The notes: a model not told the origin generated them from the letters alone. A stretch of 64,000 bases of DNA from Stutzerimonas stutzeri (GCF_002909485.1 NZ_PPXG01000001.1:1-64000); one strand, 5' to 3'; numbered from the stretch's first letter, positions 1-10,122 are shown. Numbers and translations: made by a program.

Positions 1-76
1 ACTCGCAAGCAACACCGAAACAGACATCACATACCCAATTAGGGGAAGCGACTCAACACCGACTCCCCAACCGAAT
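1..76 (+). other. 23S-5S rRNA intergenic spacer
   Basis: This non-coding stretch ends directly at the 5' end of the 5S rRNA and is not followed by a promoter. Its position suits the transcribed spacer between 23S and 5S rRNA; the 23S gene itself lies outside the window. The assignment rests on position. Confidence 0.6.
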
Positions 77-195
77 TGCTTGACGACCATAGAGCGTTGG
101 AACCACCTGATCCCATCCCGAACTCAGCAGTGAAACGACGCATCGCCGATGGTAGTGTGGGGTTTCCCCATGTGAGAGTAGGTCATCGTCAAGCT
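77..195 (+). rRNA. rrf: 5S ribosomal RNA
   Basis: The sequence starts TGCTTGACGACCATAGAG and ends CATCGTCAAGCT, so the terminal stem TGCTTGACG / CGTCAAGC is intact. The internal blocks GAACCACCTGATCCC, CCGAACTCAG and GATGGTAGTGTGGGG are the conserved loops of Pseudomonas 5S rRNA. The length of about 119 nt is normal. It forms the central protuberance of the large ribosomal subunit. It is the last gene of an rRNA operon entering from the left and is followed by a strong terminator. Open reading frames across it are meaningless. Confidence 0.97.
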
Positions 196-203
196 CTTAC
201 CCC

Positions 204-243
204 AAACCCCCGATCGGAGAAATCCGGTCGGGGGTTTGCTTTT
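204..243 (+). terminator. Rho-independent terminator of the rRNA operon
   Basis: A 10-bp stem AAACCCCCGA (204-213) pairs with TCGGGGGTTT (228-237), with an inner CGG/CCG helix, and is followed by GCTTTT. It lies 9 bp after the 5S rRNA and ends the rRNA transcript. Confidence 0.88.
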
Positions 244-400
244 GGGCGGAGGAAAGTTCAGGAAGAGTGCGGTAACGGAATAGGCAAGCTCGCACGAGCA
301 GTTGCCGTCCTGTTCCACATCCCTGCAGGTTTTTATGTCTGCAGGAGTTAGCGCGGTCACGAGCGTGGACGGGATTTGATCAACGTCGTTGTCGCGACTA

Positions 401-1795
401 TCACTCTCGCTGCCCAGACTCAAGCATGGTCTCAGGGCGGACCCATTGGTCGAATTCATCGCTGGTCAGATAACCAAGCTCCATGGCCGCCTCTCTCAGC
501 GTAGCGCCTTCCGCATAAGCCTTTTTAGCAATTTCAGCGGCTTTGTCGTAGCCGATATGGGGATTCAATGCCGTTACCAGCATAAGTCCGTGCTCAAGAT
601 GCTCTGCCATACGCGCTGCATCTGGTTCCAACCCCGCAATGCAATGGGAATTGAAATTGCGGCAGCCATCGGAAAGAAGCTGGATGGATTGAAGCAGGTT
701 GTGAACGATCACCGGCTTGAATACATTCAGTTGAAGATGTCCCTGGCTTGCTGCAAAGCTAATCGTTGTGTCGTTACCCATTACCTGGCAGGCAAGCATT
801 GATAATGCTTCGCACTGGGTTGGATTGACCTTGCCAGGCATGATCGAACTGCCTGGCTCGTTAGCTGGTAGTCGTACCTCGGCAATGCCTCCGCGCGGGC
901 CTGAGCTAAGCAAGCGAAGATCATTGGCCAATTTCATTAGCGCCACTGCCAGCGTTTTCAGCGCTCCGGAAAGGGCTACTAACGGCTCATGCCCAGCCAG
1001 CGCTGCGAACTTATTAGGTGCGGAGACGAACGGCAGCCCGGAGAGAGCCGCTAATTCAGCTGCAATCGCTTCTGCGAAGCCGTGAGGTGAGTTCAGCCCG
1101 GTTCCTACAGCGGTGCCCCCTTGGGCAAGCTCGTACACAGCCGGCAGGCACTGACGAATCGTACGCTCGGCGATATCGAGCTGGGCGACGAACGCCGACA
1201 TCTCCTGGCCGAAGGTGATTGGAGTCGCATCCATCATATGGGTGCGTCCGGTCTTGATTAGCTTGTTGTGCCGCGCGGCGAGCTCTGCCAGTCCTCCCGA
1301 AAGTTCTGCCAACGCGGGCAGCAGATTGCCTTGGACGGCTTTTGCCGCGGCAATATGCATTGCTGTTGGAAAACAGTCATTTGAGCTCTGGGCACGATTG
1401 ACGTGGTCGTTGGGGTGAACGGGTGTTTTGCCACCTCGATTACCCCCGGCAAGTTCGTTGGCGCGCCCGGCAATGACCTCATTGACGTTCATATTGCTCT
1501 GGGTGCCGCTGCCAGTCTGCCAAACCACTAATGGAAACTGATCATCGTGTTGGTCGTGCAGAACCTCATCCGCGGCTTGCTCGATCAGGCGAGCAATGTC
1601 TGGGGGCAAATCACCAATTCGATTGTTTACCCGTGCTGCGGCTTTTTTGATCAGCGCTAGGGCATGCATCACCTCGATCGGCATGCGCTCGCTGCCGATT
1701 GCGAAATTGCTCAGCGAGCGTTGTGTCTGTGCGCCCCAGTATGCTTGTTCCGGTACTTCGACTTGTCCCAGACTGTCGGTTTCTATACGTGTCAT
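401..1795 (-). CDS. fumC: Class II fumarate hydratase
   Basis: This 464-residue enzyme interconverts fumarate and L-malate in the TCA cycle in the cytoplasm, without an iron-sulfur cluster. It is a full-length member of the fumarase/aspartase superfamily. The substrate-binding stretch [10 protein letters not shown] is at about residues 94-103, SSND at about 137-140, and the superfamily signature [11 protein letters not shown] with the catalytic loop serine at about 315-325. The start follows the family N-terminus. In P. aeruginosa a fumC paralogue sits in an iron-regulated fumC-sodA operon, but no sodA is seen here and I see no clear Fur box upstream. The gene converges on the rRNA operon and is divergent from the DUF2059 gene at 1941. 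Confidence 0.95.
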   Translation of the reverse strand: MTRIETDSLGQVEVPEQAYWGAQTQRSLSNFAIGSERMPIEVMHALALIKKAAARVNNRIGDLPPDIARLIEQAADEVLHDQHDDQFPLVVWQTGSGTQSNMNVNEVIAGRANELAGGNRGGKTPVHPNDHVNRAQSSNDCFPTAMHIAAAKAVQGNLLPALAELSGGLAELAARHNKLIKTGRTHMMDATPITFGQEMSAFVAQLDIAERTIRQCLPAVYELAQGGTAVGTGLNSPHGFAEAIAAELAALSGLPFVSAPNKFAALAGHEPLVALSGALKTLAVALMKLANDLRLLSSGPRGGIAEVRLPANEPGSSIMPGKVNPTQCEALSMLACQVMGNDTTISFAASQGHLQLNVFKPVIVHNLLQSIQLLSDGCRNFNSHCIAGLEPDAARMAEHLEHGLMLVTALNPHIGYDKAAEIAKKAYAEGATLREAAMELGYLTSDEFDQWVRPETMLESGQRE

Positions 1796-1940
1796 GCCAT
1801 GCTCCTGCTCGATAGTGCTGATTTAGGCTGTGCTGCTGCATTGGCAGTTCCGTTACGTTGTCTCGCTGCTTGAGGCATTGGAACTACCGGCGCAGAATGT
1901 GTCCATTGAGGGCTACCTATAGCCTTCCCGGGGATTTCCT

Positions 1941-2447
1941 ATGCCCACGTTTCGTATCCAGGCCTTGCGCTGTGCAATGCTGTTTATCTGCGCCAGCTCA
2001 TCGGCTTTCGCCGACAATGCAGGTCATGAGAGAAGTGCAGAGCGCTTTCTGCAGTTAGCCAATGCTGACCGGCTCGCAGTGCCCGTTTATGCCCAGGTGC
2101 AGCAGATGTTCGCGCAACGGTTTGCCGAAACTCAGGCACCTGAGAACAAGAAGGCGATGCTTGAACGTTATCAGGCTCAGGCTAACGCGGCGTTGGACAA
2201 GGCTATAGGTTGGGACAAGCTGAAACCTGATCTGGTCAGTCTGTACACCAGTCATTTTTCCGAGGCCGAGCTCAACCAGCTGATCGACTTCTATCAGTCG
2301 CCGCTGGGCAAGAAGATGCTCACCAAGTTGCCGGAGCTCAACGCGCGCTCAGCGCAGCTCACCCAGGTCAAGTTGGAAGCCGTAGTACCGGAAGTGAACA
2401 AGCTGCTGTCAGATATGACAGCTGAACTCGAAAACCAAAAGCCTTAA
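1941..2447 (+). CDS. DUF2059 exported protein
   Basis: A 168-residue protein with a Sec signal peptide (hydrophobic core at about residues 8-20, probable cut after SSAFA) and a helical mature domain. Residues about 95-150, with the FSEAELNQLIDFYQSPLGKK stretch, match DUF2059, a periplasmic family of unknown function in Proteobacteria. Its stop is 11 bp before the BolA-family gene, so the two are probably co-transcribed. Nothing in the sequence points to an enzyme active site. The family assignment is from motif memory. Confidence 0.8.
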   Translation: MPTFRIQALRCAMLFICASSSAFADNAGHERSAERFLQLANADRLAVPVYAQVQQMFAQRFAETQAPENKKAMLERYQAQANAALDKAIGWDKLKPDLVSLYTSHFSEAELNQLIDFYQSPLGKKMLTKLPELNARSAQLTQVKLEAVVPEVNKLLSDMTAELENQKP

Positions 2448-2458
2448 GAGAACCAGGC

Positions 2459-2755
2459 ATGCGCAAGCTCGATCTAATTCAAAATGCCCTGCAAACCCTG
2501 CAGCCGGAGCACCTTGAAGTGCTCGATGAAAGCCATACGCATAGCCGCGGGCAAGAAACCCACTACAAAGCGGTGATTGTCAGCGAGCAGTTTGCTGGTC
2601 TGAATTCAGTAAAGCGTCATCAGAAGGCATACGCGGCGATGGGCGAGATGATGCAACAGATTCACGCCCTTGCCTTGCACACCTATACGCCTGAGGAATG
2701 GGCGCTACAGCTTGCAGTTCCTGCATCCCCTGTCTGTGCTGGCGGACATAAGTAG
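2459..2755 (+). CDS. bolA: BolA family protein
   Basis: A 98-residue cytoplasmic protein with the BolA fold. The conserved stretch with His and Ser/Thr residues (ESHTHSRGQETHYKAVIVSEQF, residues about 24-45) and the following RHQKAYAAMGEMM helix are characteristic; BolA proteins bind Fe-S clusters together with monothiol glutaredoxins and affect cell shape and stress response. It follows the DUF2059 gene by 11 bp and is followed by a clear terminator at 2808. Whether it is the BolA or the YrbA/IbaG branch cannot be settled by eye; length and the C-terminal tail favour BolA. Confidence 0.85.
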   Translation: MRKLDLIQNALQTLQPEHLEVLDESHTHSRGQETHYKAVIVSEQFAGLNSVKRHQKAYAAMGEMMQQIHALALHTYTPEEWALQLAVPASPVCAGGHK

Positions 2756-2807
2756 CGCTTTGTTGCGCAGGACCGTGCTGCGCGTTCTTTGTTAGGCTTC
2801 TCGTTCG

Positions 2808-2834
2808 CGCCGGCCCACGCCGGCGTTTTCGTTT
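2808..2834 (+). terminator. Rho-independent terminator after bolA
   Basis: The 7-bp perfect stem CGCCGGC (2808-2814) / GCCGGCG (2819-2825) with a 4-nt loop is followed by TTTTCGTTT. It closes the DUF2059-bolA transcript. Confidence 0.8.
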
Positions 2835-2880
2835 GTATCCGGTCCACCCTTTACGCGGGTGACCACTGGTGGAAGTATTC

Positions 2881-3816
2881 ATGACACAAAGTATTGTTGT
2901 GGCAGCGCTTTACAAGTTCGTATTGCTGCCTGACCACGTTGCGCTACGCGAACCCCTGCTCGAAACACTTCTTCAACACGGCATCAAGGGGACGCTGCTG
3001 CTCGCGGAAGAGGGCATTAATGGCACCGTGTCCGGTACGCGTGAGGCGATCGATGCGCTGCTCGACTGGTTCCGCCGCGATGTTCGGTTGGCCGATATCG
3101 ACCACAAGGAATCGTACTGCGATGAGCAGCCGTTCTATCGCACCAAGGTCAAGCTGAAGAAGGAGATCGTCACGCTTGGCGTTGAGGGTGTCGACCCCAA
3201 CAAGAGGGTCGGGACTTACGTGGAGCCGCGGGACTGGAACGAGCTCATCGCCGATCCCGAGGTGCTGCTGATCGATACGCGCAACGACTACGAAGTGGCG
3301 ATCGGCACGTTCGAGGGCGCCGTCGATCCCAAGACGAACTCGTTTCGCGAGTTTCCCGACTACATCAAGGCCCACTACGATCCGGCAAAGCACAAGAAGG
3401 TTGCGATGTTCTGCACTGGCGGAATTCGTTGCGAAAAGGCGTCGAGCTACATGCTCGGTGAGGGTTTCGAAGAGGTCTATCACCTCAAAGGCGGCATCCT
3501 CAAGTATCTGGAAGATGTGCCCGAGGCGCAAAGTCGCTGGCAGGGTGACTGCTTCGTGTTCGATAACCGGGTGACCGTACGCCATGATCTCAGTGTCGGC
3601 GAGTTCGACCTATGCCACGCCTGCCGCGCGCCGCTATCCGTGGAAGACCGGCAATCGGAGCACTACGCTTCGGGTATCAGTTGTCCGCATTGCTGGGATA
3701 CGTTGAGTGAGAAGACTCGCGCCGGCGCCCGCGAACGGCAGAAACAGATAGAGCTGGCGCGTCAGCGCAATCAGCCGCATCCCATCGGCCGCGACCCGCG
3801 AGCACCGGACCGCTGA
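2881..3816 (+). CDS. trhO: tRNA uridine(34) hydroxylase, rhodanese type
   Basis: A 311-residue TrhO/YceA (UPF0176) protein. In E. coli, TrhO makes 5-hydroxyuridine at the wobble position of tRNAs in an oxygen-dependent reaction. The N-terminal acylphosphatase-like part (about 1-100) carries [13 protein letters not shown]. The rhodanese domain (about 125-215) carries the active-site loop [10 protein letters not shown], with the catalytic Cys at about residue 178. A Cys-rich C-terminal part (CHACRAP ... CPHCWD) could bind zinc. I chose the ATG at 2881, which has GGAAG just upstream and gives the family start; a GTG 12 bp earlier is also open. It is monocistronic or the first gene before the DsbA-like gene 41 bp downstream. 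Confidence 0.92.
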   Translation: MTQSIVVAALYKFVLLPDHVALREPLLETLLQHGIKGTLLLAEEGINGTVSGTREAIDALLDWFRRDVRLADIDHKESYCDEQPFYRTKVKLKKEIVTLGVEGVDPNKRVGTYVEPRDWNELIADPEVLLIDTRNDYEVAIGTFEGAVDPKTNSFREFPDYIKAHYDPAKHKKVAMFCTGGIRCEKASSYMLGEGFEEVYHLKGGILKYLEDVPEAQSRWQGDCFVFDNRVTVRHDLSVGEFDLCHACRAPLSVEDRQSEHYASGISCPHCWDTLSEKTRAGARERQKQIELARQRNQPHPIGRDPRAPDR

Positions 3817-3857
3817 GTTAACTGGCTGCTGCGCCAACCCGCCATTGGAGTATCGAA

Positions 3858-4487
3858 GTGGCTCGACTGATCTATGTGATGGACCCAATGTGCTCCTGGT
3901 GCTGGGGTTTCGCCCCCGTAATGCAGGCTCTGGCCGATCAGGCCCTGGGGCAGGGCGTATCGCTCGAGCTGAGGGTGGGCGGTTTGCGCCGTGAGCAGAT
4001 GGTGATGGATCAGGCCGGGCGTGAGCGCACGGTTTCCTACTGGCAGGCCGTGCATTCGGCGACTGGCCAGCCGTTCAATTTTGACCAAGGTTTGCCTGAA
4101 GGATTGATCTACGACACCGAGCCGGTCTGTCGTGCCCTAGTTGCAGCCCGTGGTCTAGACGGTGCACGGGTTTGGTTATTGTCACTATTGATTCAGCAGG
4201 CATTCTACGAGCGGGGGCAGGACGTGACCCGGGCAGCATTGTTGGTAGAGCTGGCAGAGGAGGCAGGGCTGCCGCGCAGCCAGTTCGCGGAGCGTTACGA
4301 TGACCCTGCCACCAGGATAGCGACCGCGGCTGACTTCACTTGGGTGGAGAATCTGGGTATTGCGGGCTTCCCGACCTTGCTGGCCGAGCATGAGGGCCAA
4401 CTGGCCCTACTCACCAACGGTTATCAGACGCTGCCTGTCCTGGCGCCGCTTTTGGCACGTTGGCTGGAGCGCAACGCCCATGGTTGA
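3858..4487 (+). CDS. DsbA family thiol oxidoreductase (cytoplasmic type)
   Basis: A 209-residue protein of the DsbA/FrnE thioredoxin-fold group. The redox motif CSWC is at residues 12-15, right after the first strand, and the cis-proline loop is IAGFPTLL near residue 170. There is no signal peptide, so it probably acts in the cytoplasm. The start is GTG, preceded by TTGGAG at 7-bp spacing. Its last 8 bp overlap the start of the ABC exporter gene, so the two are translationally coupled, which suggests a shared task such as handling a thiol-containing substrate. The partner is not identifiable from sequence. Confidence 0.88.
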   Translation: MARLIYVMDPMCSWCWGFAPVMQALADQALGQGVSLELRVGGLRREQMVMDQAGRERTVSYWQAVHSATGQPFNFDQGLPEGLIYDTEPVCRALVAARGLDGARVWLLSLLIQQAFYERGQDVTRAALLVELAEEAGLPRSQFAERYDDPATRIATAADFTWVENLGIAGFPTLLAEHEGQLALLTNGYQTLPVLAPLLARWLERNAHG

Positions 4488-6258
4488 CCAACTCAGCTGG
4501 GCGGAGATCCGTCGGCTCGCGCTGCACCACCGCAAAGCCCTGATACTGGCAAATCTGGTTGCCGTGTTAGCGACGCTTTGCAGTGTGCCTATTCCATTAT
4601 TACTGCCGTTGCTGGTCGACGAGGTGCTGCTCGGAGCGGGTGACTCTGCGTTACAGGTCATGGACCGCTTCCTGCCGACCGGCTGGGAAAGCGCGGCGGG
4701 TTACATCGGGCTCATGCTTGGCATAACGCTGGTTTTGCGGGCTTCTGCGCTAGTGTTCAACGTACTGCAGGCGCGTCTGTTCGCGCGATTGTCGAAGGAC
4801 ATCGTGTACCGCATTCGCATACGTTTGATCGAGCGGCTAAAGCGCATTGCTCTGGCAGAATACGAAAGCCTCGGCGGCGGTACGGTAGCCGCGCATCTGG
4901 TTACCGATCTGGAGACCATCGACAAATTCATCGGCGACACGCTCAGTCGTCTGCTCGTCGCCGTGTTGTCGATCATCGGTACGGCAGCCATTCTGGTATG
5001 GATGCACTGGCAACTGGCGCTGCTGATCCTTTTGTTCAACCCGTTGGTGATCTACGCCACGGTGCAATTGGGTAAGCGGGTAAAGCACCTGAAGAAGCTG
5101 GAAAACGACAGTACGTCGCGCTTCACGCAGGCGTTGACCGAAACCCTCGATGCTATTCAGGAGGTGCGCGCCGGTAACCGTCAGGGATTCTTTCTGGGGC
5201 GGTTGGGCCTGCGCGCACGGGAAGTACGCGACTATGCGATCGCCTCGCAGTGGAAGACCGATGCGTCAAACCGGGCCAGTGGGCTGTTGTTCCAGTTCGG
5301 TATCGATGTTTTTCGTGCCGCCGCGATGCTCACCGTACTGTTTTCAGACCTGTCGATTGGGCAAATGCTGGCGGTGTTCAGTTACCTCTGGTTCATGATC
5401 GGTCCGGTGGAACAACTGCTGAGCCTGCAGTATGCCTTCTACGCCGCCGGCGGCGCGCTGGGCCGCATCAACCAGTTATTGGCGCGGGAGGACGAGCCGC
5501 AGCATGTCGGTGGGCGCGACCCGTTCACCGGTCAGACGACAGTCGCGATCGATGTGCGCGGCTTGCGGTTCGCCTACCAGGAAGAGCCCATTCTCGAAGG
5601 GCTCGACCTCAGCATCGCACCAGGCGAGAAAGTCGCCATCGTAGGGGCCAGCGGGGGCGGTAAGAGCACGCTTGTGCAGCTACTGCTGGGCTTGTATCAA
5701 CCGCAGTCGGGGCAAATACGTTTCGGCGGCGTACCGATCGAAGACATTGGGCTGGGCACTGTACGCGATAACGTTGCGGTGGTGCTGCAGCACCCGGCGT
5801 TGTTCAACGACACCGTACGAGCCAATCTGATGATGGGGCGTGAGCTCGATGACGAGGCCTGCTGGCGAGCCCTGGAGATTGCTCAGTTGGCAGATACGAT
5901 TCGCCAGTTGCCGAGCGGCCTGGACAGCATTGTCGGGCGTTCCGGTGTGCGCTTGTCTGGAGGCCAGCGGCAACGCTTGGCGGTCGCGCGAATGATCCTC
6001 GCTGAGCCGAAAGTTGTGATTCTCGACGAAGCCACCTCTGCACTGGATGCAGCGACGGAATACGCATTGCATCAAGGGCTCAACCGGTTTCTTCAGGGGC
6101 GTACGACCTTGATCATCGCTCACCGATTGTCGGCGGTGAAGCAGGCTGATCGCGTGCTGGTCTTCGACGGAGGCCGCATCGCTGAAGACGGTGACCATCA
6201 ACAGCTTATTGCCGATGGTGGGCTTTACGCTCGGCTGTACGGGCACCTGCAGCACTAG
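4480..6258 (+). CDS. ABC transporter, fused permease and ATPase (exporter type)
   Basis: A 592-residue half-transporter of the MsbA/MdlB-like class that probably works as a dimer to export a substrate across the inner membrane. Membrane segments fill residues about 20-320. The nucleotide-binding domain follows with Walker A GASGGGKST (about 389-397), signature LSGGQRQR (about 492-499), Walker B VVILDEATSALD (from about 513) and the switch His in IIAHRLS (about 548). I chose the ATG at 4480, inside the end of the DsbA-like gene; a longer upstream frame encodes only arginine-rich shadow sequence. Substrate unknown. Confidence 0.92.
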   Translation: MVDQLSWAEIRRLALHHRKALILANLVAVLATLCSVPIPLLLPLLVDEVLLGAGDSALQVMDRFLPTGWESAAGYIGLMLGITLVLRASALVFNVLQARLFARLSKDIVYRIRIRLIERLKRIALAEYESLGGGTVAAHLVTDLETIDKFIGDTLSRLLVAVLSIIGTAAILVWMHWQLALLILLFNPLVIYATVQLGKRVKHLKKLENDSTSRFTQALTETLDAIQEVRAGNRQGFFLGRLGLRAREVRDYAIASQWKTDASNRASGLLFQFGIDVFRAAAMLTVLFSDLSIGQMLAVFSYLWFMIGPVEQLLSLQYAFYAAGGALGRINQLLAREDEPQHVGGRDPFTGQTTVAIDVRGLRFAYQEEPILEGLDLSIAPGEKVAIVGASGGGKSTLVQLLLGLYQPQSGQIRFGGVPIEDIGLGTVRDNVAVVLQHPALFNDTVRANLMMGRELDDEACWRALEIAQLADTIRQLPSGLDSIVGRSGVRLSGGQRQRLAVARMILAEPKVVILDEATSALDAATEYALHQGLNRFLQGRTTLIIAHRLSAVKQADRVLVFDGGRIAEDGDHQQLIADGGLYARLYGHLQH

Positions 6259-6529
6259 CCAAGCCTGCCATAGGCTGTGTTAACTCGGAGCACGGAGCTT
6301 TTCCCGTGGGCTGGCTTTCGCCCGACGGAATCACGCTAAAAGTTCAGGGACGGCCTCTGCGAAGCACTCCCCGCGTGTCCGAGGGAGTGAGTTATATATT
6401 CGCCAGGGCGAAGGCGGTCAGCATTCCAGCTGTCAGTCCTAAGGCGTCAAAAATATCCAGCTGAAACACTCAACTATTAGTAATCTCTGCCGACTTCCCG
6501 ATCGTGCTTCTTTTTGTGGAATCTCTCTG

Positions 6530-8482
6530 ATGGAACCAGTGGCGAATCTATTCACCAATCTTTCGGTAGGCAAAAAACTCGTTGGCGGCTTTGGCCTGGT
6601 ACTGCTGCTCACACTCGGCGTAGCCAGCACCGGATTTGTAGCCGTCGATGAGATTCTTGGCCGAGCTCAGCAGATCGAGCAGCTGTCTAGTGTAAACGCG
6701 TCCATCCTGTCGGCCCGCGGTGCAGAGCGGGATTATGCTCTGACCCGGCAGCAGTCTTCTGCCGATGCGTTGCACAAGTCGCTGCAACAGCTCAGCGAAG
6801 AGCTTTCCGGCTTGACGACAAGCTCCAGTGCAGTCGAACGGGCTTACTTGAGCCGGATAAGCCAAGCTGCGGAAGAGTATGGGCGACAGTTCGACCGTTA
6901 CATGCAGTTGATCGAGCGGGGCGTGGCTCTGCGCACGCGAATGCAGGACGCTGCGCAGGTCAGCCGTGAAGAGTTCGAGTTCATTGAGCTTGATATGTAC
7001 GACGCGGTGCGGGTGTTGCGCCTGGAAGGCGACCGGCTCAAGGGGAGTGATCCGCTTACCGTTGCCGAAGCGACATCCGGGCTGACCAAGCAGATCCTGG
7101 ACATGCGCACTTTGGAAAACGTATTCGTCGCCAACAGCTCTGACGAAGCGGCCACTAGCTGGAGCGACCTGCACGGGAACGTTACCACCATCGGCAGCAA
7201 CCTGAAGATTTGGCTGAACGACGACCAAAAGGCGTCCATGGACAAGGCGTTGGCCGAGCTCGACCAGTACCGGTTGGCCTTTGACGAGTTTCGCCAGAAT
7301 CGCGGTGAACGGCTCGAGCTCGAACGTTCGATGGCCCAGCAGTCGGAGGTGGTAATTGCTGCCGCTGACGAGGCGCTGGCCAATGCCAGCAAGGCCATGC
7401 AGCAACAGCGCAGCAGCAGCTACATGTTGCTCGGGGTGATCGGTGCGCTGGCAATCTTCGTTGGGCTGTTGGCTGCTACGCTGATCTCGCGAATGATCGT
7501 CGGCCCGCTTCGCAGTACTGTTCAACAAGCTCAGCGTGTTGCCAGTGGCGACTTGACGTATTCCGAGGCGAGCACCCGTCGTGATGAGGTCGGGCAACTG
7601 CAGAATGCCATGCACGGCATGACCGAAAGCCTACGCAACCTGATCGGCCGTATCGGTGGAGGCGTCAGCCAGATTGCGGCTGCTGCCGACCAGCTTTCAG
7701 CTGTGACCGCGCAGACCAGTGCCGGCGTACAGACTCAGCGGGTCGAAACGGAGCAAGTGGCCACGGCGATGCATGAGATGGCTGCCACCGTGCAGGAAGT
7801 TGCGCGCAATGCCGAGCAGGCTTCCATCGCTGCTCGCCAGGCGGACCAGCAGGCGCGCCAAGGGGATCTGGTGGTGCAGGATGCGGTTAAGCAGATCGGC
7901 AACCTGGCCGGGGAGGTGGATCAATCGGCCCATGCGATCGAAGCGTTGCACGCCGAAAGCGGGCGTATCGGCAGCGTGCTCGAGGTGATCCGTGCGGTTG
8001 CCGAGCAGACTAACCTGTTGGCACTCAATGCAGCCATTGAAGCGGCCCGTGCCGGCGAGCAGGGCCGCGGGTTTGCAGTGGTGGCCGACGAGGTCCGTGC
8101 ATTGGCGCGGCGCACCCATGATTCCACCGAGGAGATCGAAGGGCTGATCGCGAATCTGCAGCGGGTGGCGCAGCAGGCAGTTGAGCAGATGCAGACCAGT
8201 CGGGACCTTACTCAGAGCACTGTGGGCCTGGCTAACGAGGCAGGTGTCGCACTGGGACGGATCACCGAGTCGGTGTCTACCATCGAACAGATGAACCAGC
8301 AGATTGCTGCAGCGGCCGAGCAGCAGAGCGCCGTAGCAGAGAACATTTCCGAAAGCGTGACCCGCGTCCGGGATATCGGCGATCAGAGCGCCAGTGCCAC
8401 GGAGCATACTGCCAGCGCCAGCGCTGAGCTGGCACGTCTGGGTCTGGAGCTGCAGGAACTGGTCCGTCAGTTCCGAACCTGA
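6530..8482 (+). CDS. Methyl-accepting chemotaxis protein with helical sensor domain
   Basis: A 650-residue chemoreceptor. TM1 is at about residues 17-38, a long all-helical periplasmic domain spans about 40-297, TM2 about 299-320, HAMP about 322-375, and the signalling hairpin carries the conserved tip [35 protein letters not shown] (in part, around 492-525). The size and helical character of the sensor fit the helical bimodular (HBM) type, which in P. putida McpS senses TCA-cycle acids; the ligand here is unproven. There is no CheR-docking pentapeptide at the C-terminus (it ends LVRQFRT). It is transcribed alone, with 270 bp of non-coding DNA upstream in which I recognise no regulatory motif. 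Confidence 0.93.
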   Translation: MEPVANLFTNLSVGKKLVGGFGLVLLLTLGVASTGFVAVDEILGRAQQIEQLSSVNASILSARGAERDYALTRQQSSADALHKSLQQLSEELSGLTTSSSAVERAYLSRISQAAEEYGRQFDRYMQLIERGVALRTRMQDAAQVSREEFEFIELDMYDAVRVLRLEGDRLKGSDPLTVAEATSGLTKQILDMRTLENVFVANSSDEAATSWSDLHGNVTTIGSNLKIWLNDDQKASMDKALAELDQYRLAFDEFRQNRGERLELERSMAQQSEVVIAAADEALANASKAMQQQRSSSYMLLGVIGALAIFVGLLAATLISRMIVGPLRSTVQQAQRVASGDLTYSEASTRRDEVGQLQNAMHGMTESLRNLIGRIGGGVSQIAAAADQLSAVTAQTSAGVQTQRVETEQVATAMHEMAATVQEVARNAEQASIAARQADQQARQGDLVVQDAVKQIGNLAGEVDQSAHAIEALHAESGRIGSVLEVIRAVAEQTNLLALNAAIEAARAGEQGRGFAVVADEVRALARRTHDSTEEIEGLIANLQRVAQQAVEQMQTSRDLTQSTVGLANEAGVALGRITESVSTIEQMNQQIAAAAEQQSAVAENISESVTRVRDIGDQSASATEHTASASAELARLGLELQELVRQFRT

Positions 8483-8498
8483 CGCGTGGTGGGGAGAT

Positions 8499-8523
8499 AA
8501 GCGGCTCGGGCTTCGAGCCGCTT
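8499..8523. terminator. Terminator hairpin between convergent genes
   Basis: The 10-bp perfect stem AAGCGGCTCG (8499-8508) / CGAGCCGCTT (8514-8523) with a 5-nt loop sits between the chemoreceptor stop (8482) and the stop of the convergent DUF457 gene (8526). The T-tracts on both sides are weak, so it is a probable bidirectional terminator, not a certain one. Confidence 0.55.
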
Positions 8524-8525
8524 AC

Positions 8526-9569
8526 TCAGCGACTTCCGTTCAGCTCGGCCGCCCAGGCTGCCAGGGGTAGCGCCGGCTCCTGTTGCCAGATCCGTTGCCA
8601 CAAGCTTGCCAGGCGGCTCATGTCGCCTCGATTGGCCGGTAGGCGCTCGGGCTGCTCGATCAGGCGCCAGCCTTCGATGGAGCGCTCCGCCAGCGGGAAG
8701 CGGAATGGATGAAAGCCTGTCATGCCCAATCGTAAATCGGTTACCAGCAGCTGGTCGTCATCCACGTCATAGCGCAGCACGTTCCCGGTAAACCACTTCA
8801 ATCGCTCGTATTGCTCTGAGCCACGCAGCTCGGCAGCCAGATGAGCGTTGCGCGGCAAGCGCACCAGCGTCGGCGGCGCGTCGTCCCACCAGCTGACCAG
8901 CGTTTCGTAATAGTGCTCGCCATCCACGAGGATCACCCGCCACAGCAAGCTGTTGAAAGGTGTTGGCGTGCTGAACATCTGCTCCGCCTGAATTCCTTGG
9001 CTGGCCATGGTGGCCTGCACGCGGTGTTCGGCCATCTGTTTGCCGGCCAACGTGAACCCCAGGTAACAGGTGGAAATGGCCAGGGCGTAGGCGGGCCATT
9101 TCGCTGTGCGTTCGCGCAGGCCAAACAGCAGACCCACTAGCACCGCAACGAGCAGCGGCACGCTGTAGAGAGGATCGATGATGAACACACTGGACCAGGC
9201 GATAGGAGGCGTGGTCAGCGGCCAGAGCAGCTGGGTGCCATAGCTGGTGAAGGCGTCCAGCAGGACGTGAGTGATCAGCACCAGCCAGATGCTGAGGAAC
9301 AGTCGTGTACCGGTGTATCGCTCGTCTGGGCGGAATCGCCTGATCAGCCAGGTCAGCAGAACGGCGAGCAGGCTCAGAACGAACAGCGAATGGCTGAAGC
9401 CGCGGTGATAGGTCATGTTGGCGACCGCATCGCCGTAGTCGATGACCACATCTAGATCCGGCAGTGTGCCGAGTACGGCGCCATAAACGAGCGCCTTGCG
9501 GCCCTGCCAGCGGCCGAGCATCACGCCTTGCACGCTGGCGCCAAGCAGGGCCTGGGTGATCGAGTCCAT
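8526..9569 (-). CDS. DUF457/YdjM-type membrane-bound metal-dependent hydrolase
   Basis: A 347-residue protein beginning MDSITQALLGA, typical of the YdjM/YbcI (DUF457) family annotated as membrane-bound metal-dependent hydrolases. Conserved acidic and histidine residues in LPDLDVVIDYGD (about 36-47) and YHRGFSHS (about 53-60) are candidate metal ligands. Membrane segments lie at about 62-80, 93-113, 131-150 and 160-178, followed by a soluble C-terminal half. Physiological substrate unknown. The gene runs towards the chemoreceptor and away from arfB. Confidence 0.82.
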   Translation of the reverse strand: MDSITQALLGASVQGVMLGRWQGRKALVYGAVLGTLPDLDVVIDYGDAVANMTYHRGFSHSLFVLSLLAVLLTWLIRRFRPDERYTGTRLFLSIWLVLITHVLLDAFTSYGTQLLWPLTTPPIAWSSVFIIDPLYSVPLLVAVLVGLLFGLRERTAKWPAYALAISTCYLGFTLAGKQMAEHRVQATMASQGIQAEQMFSTPTPFNSLLWRVILVDGEHYYETLVSWWDDAPPTLVRLPRNAHLAAELRGSEQYERLKWFTGNVLRYDVDDDQLLVTDLRLGMTGFHPFRFPLAERSIEGWRLIEQPERLPANRGDMSRLASLWQRIWQQEPALPLAAWAAELNGSR

Positions 9570-9708
9570 GTTCAGATCCGTTGGGGGCGGGGGATTACCT
9601 TAGCCGAACGACTGCTGGCATCAGGTGGGCAATGTTCTAAAAAGTGTGTCGGCGGCACGCACGGCATAGGACAATCACAGGCGTCTATCGTCTCCGTCGC
9701 GAGCTTTC

Positions 9709-10122
9709 ATGCTGGAAATTTCCAATACCGTGCAGTTGCCTGATGCCGAGATCGAGCTGACCGCCATACGCGCCCAGGGGGCGGGCGGCCAGAACGTCAA
9801 CAAGGTATCCAGCGCCTTGCACCTACGCTTCGACATTCAGGCGTCTTCTTTACCTGCGTTCTACAAGGAGCGACTGTTGGCTCTGCGTGACAGCCGGATC
9901 ACCGGCGAGGGCGTGGTAGTCATCAAGGCGCAGCGTTATCGTACTCAGGAGCAGAATCGTCTCGACGCACTGGAGCGCTTGGCAGACTTGATTCGCAGCG
10001 TGGCCAAGGTGGAGAAGGCACGCCGCCCGACCAAGCCGACGCTTGGTTCGAAGAAGCGCAGGCTGGAGGGCAAGAGCAAGCGTGGTGCGATCAAGGCAGG
10101 GCGCGGCAAAATTGAATTCTGA
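9709..10122 (+). CDS. arfB: Alternative ribosome-rescue peptidyl-tRNA hydrolase
   Basis: A 137-residue release-factor-like protein that frees stalled ribosomes lacking a stop codon. The catalytic GGQ is in AQGAGGQNVNKVSSA (about residues 23-37), shared with class I release factors, but codon-recognition domains are absent. The C-terminal tail (about 103-137) is rich in Lys and Arg (KKRRLEGKSKRGAIKAGRGKI), the part that in E. coli ArfB (YaeJ) enters the empty mRNA channel. Length matches the family. It is monocistronic, between the divergent DUF457 gene and the convergent MFS gene. Confidence 0.95.
   Translation: MLEISNTVQLPDAEIELTAIRAQGAGGQNVNKVSSALHLRFDIQASSLPAFYKERLLALRDSRITGEGVVVIKAQRYRTQEQNRLDALERLADLIRSVAKVEKARRPTKPTLGSKKRRLEGKSKRGAIKAGRGKIEF

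Noticed and set aside
76-459. Open frames over the 5S rRNA and terminator
   Set aside because: They translate rRNA and its terminator; not protein genes.
6259-6529. Riboswitch in the chemoreceptor leader
   Set aside because: Some pairing is possible, but I could not match the conserved core of a c-di-GMP or other known riboswitch.
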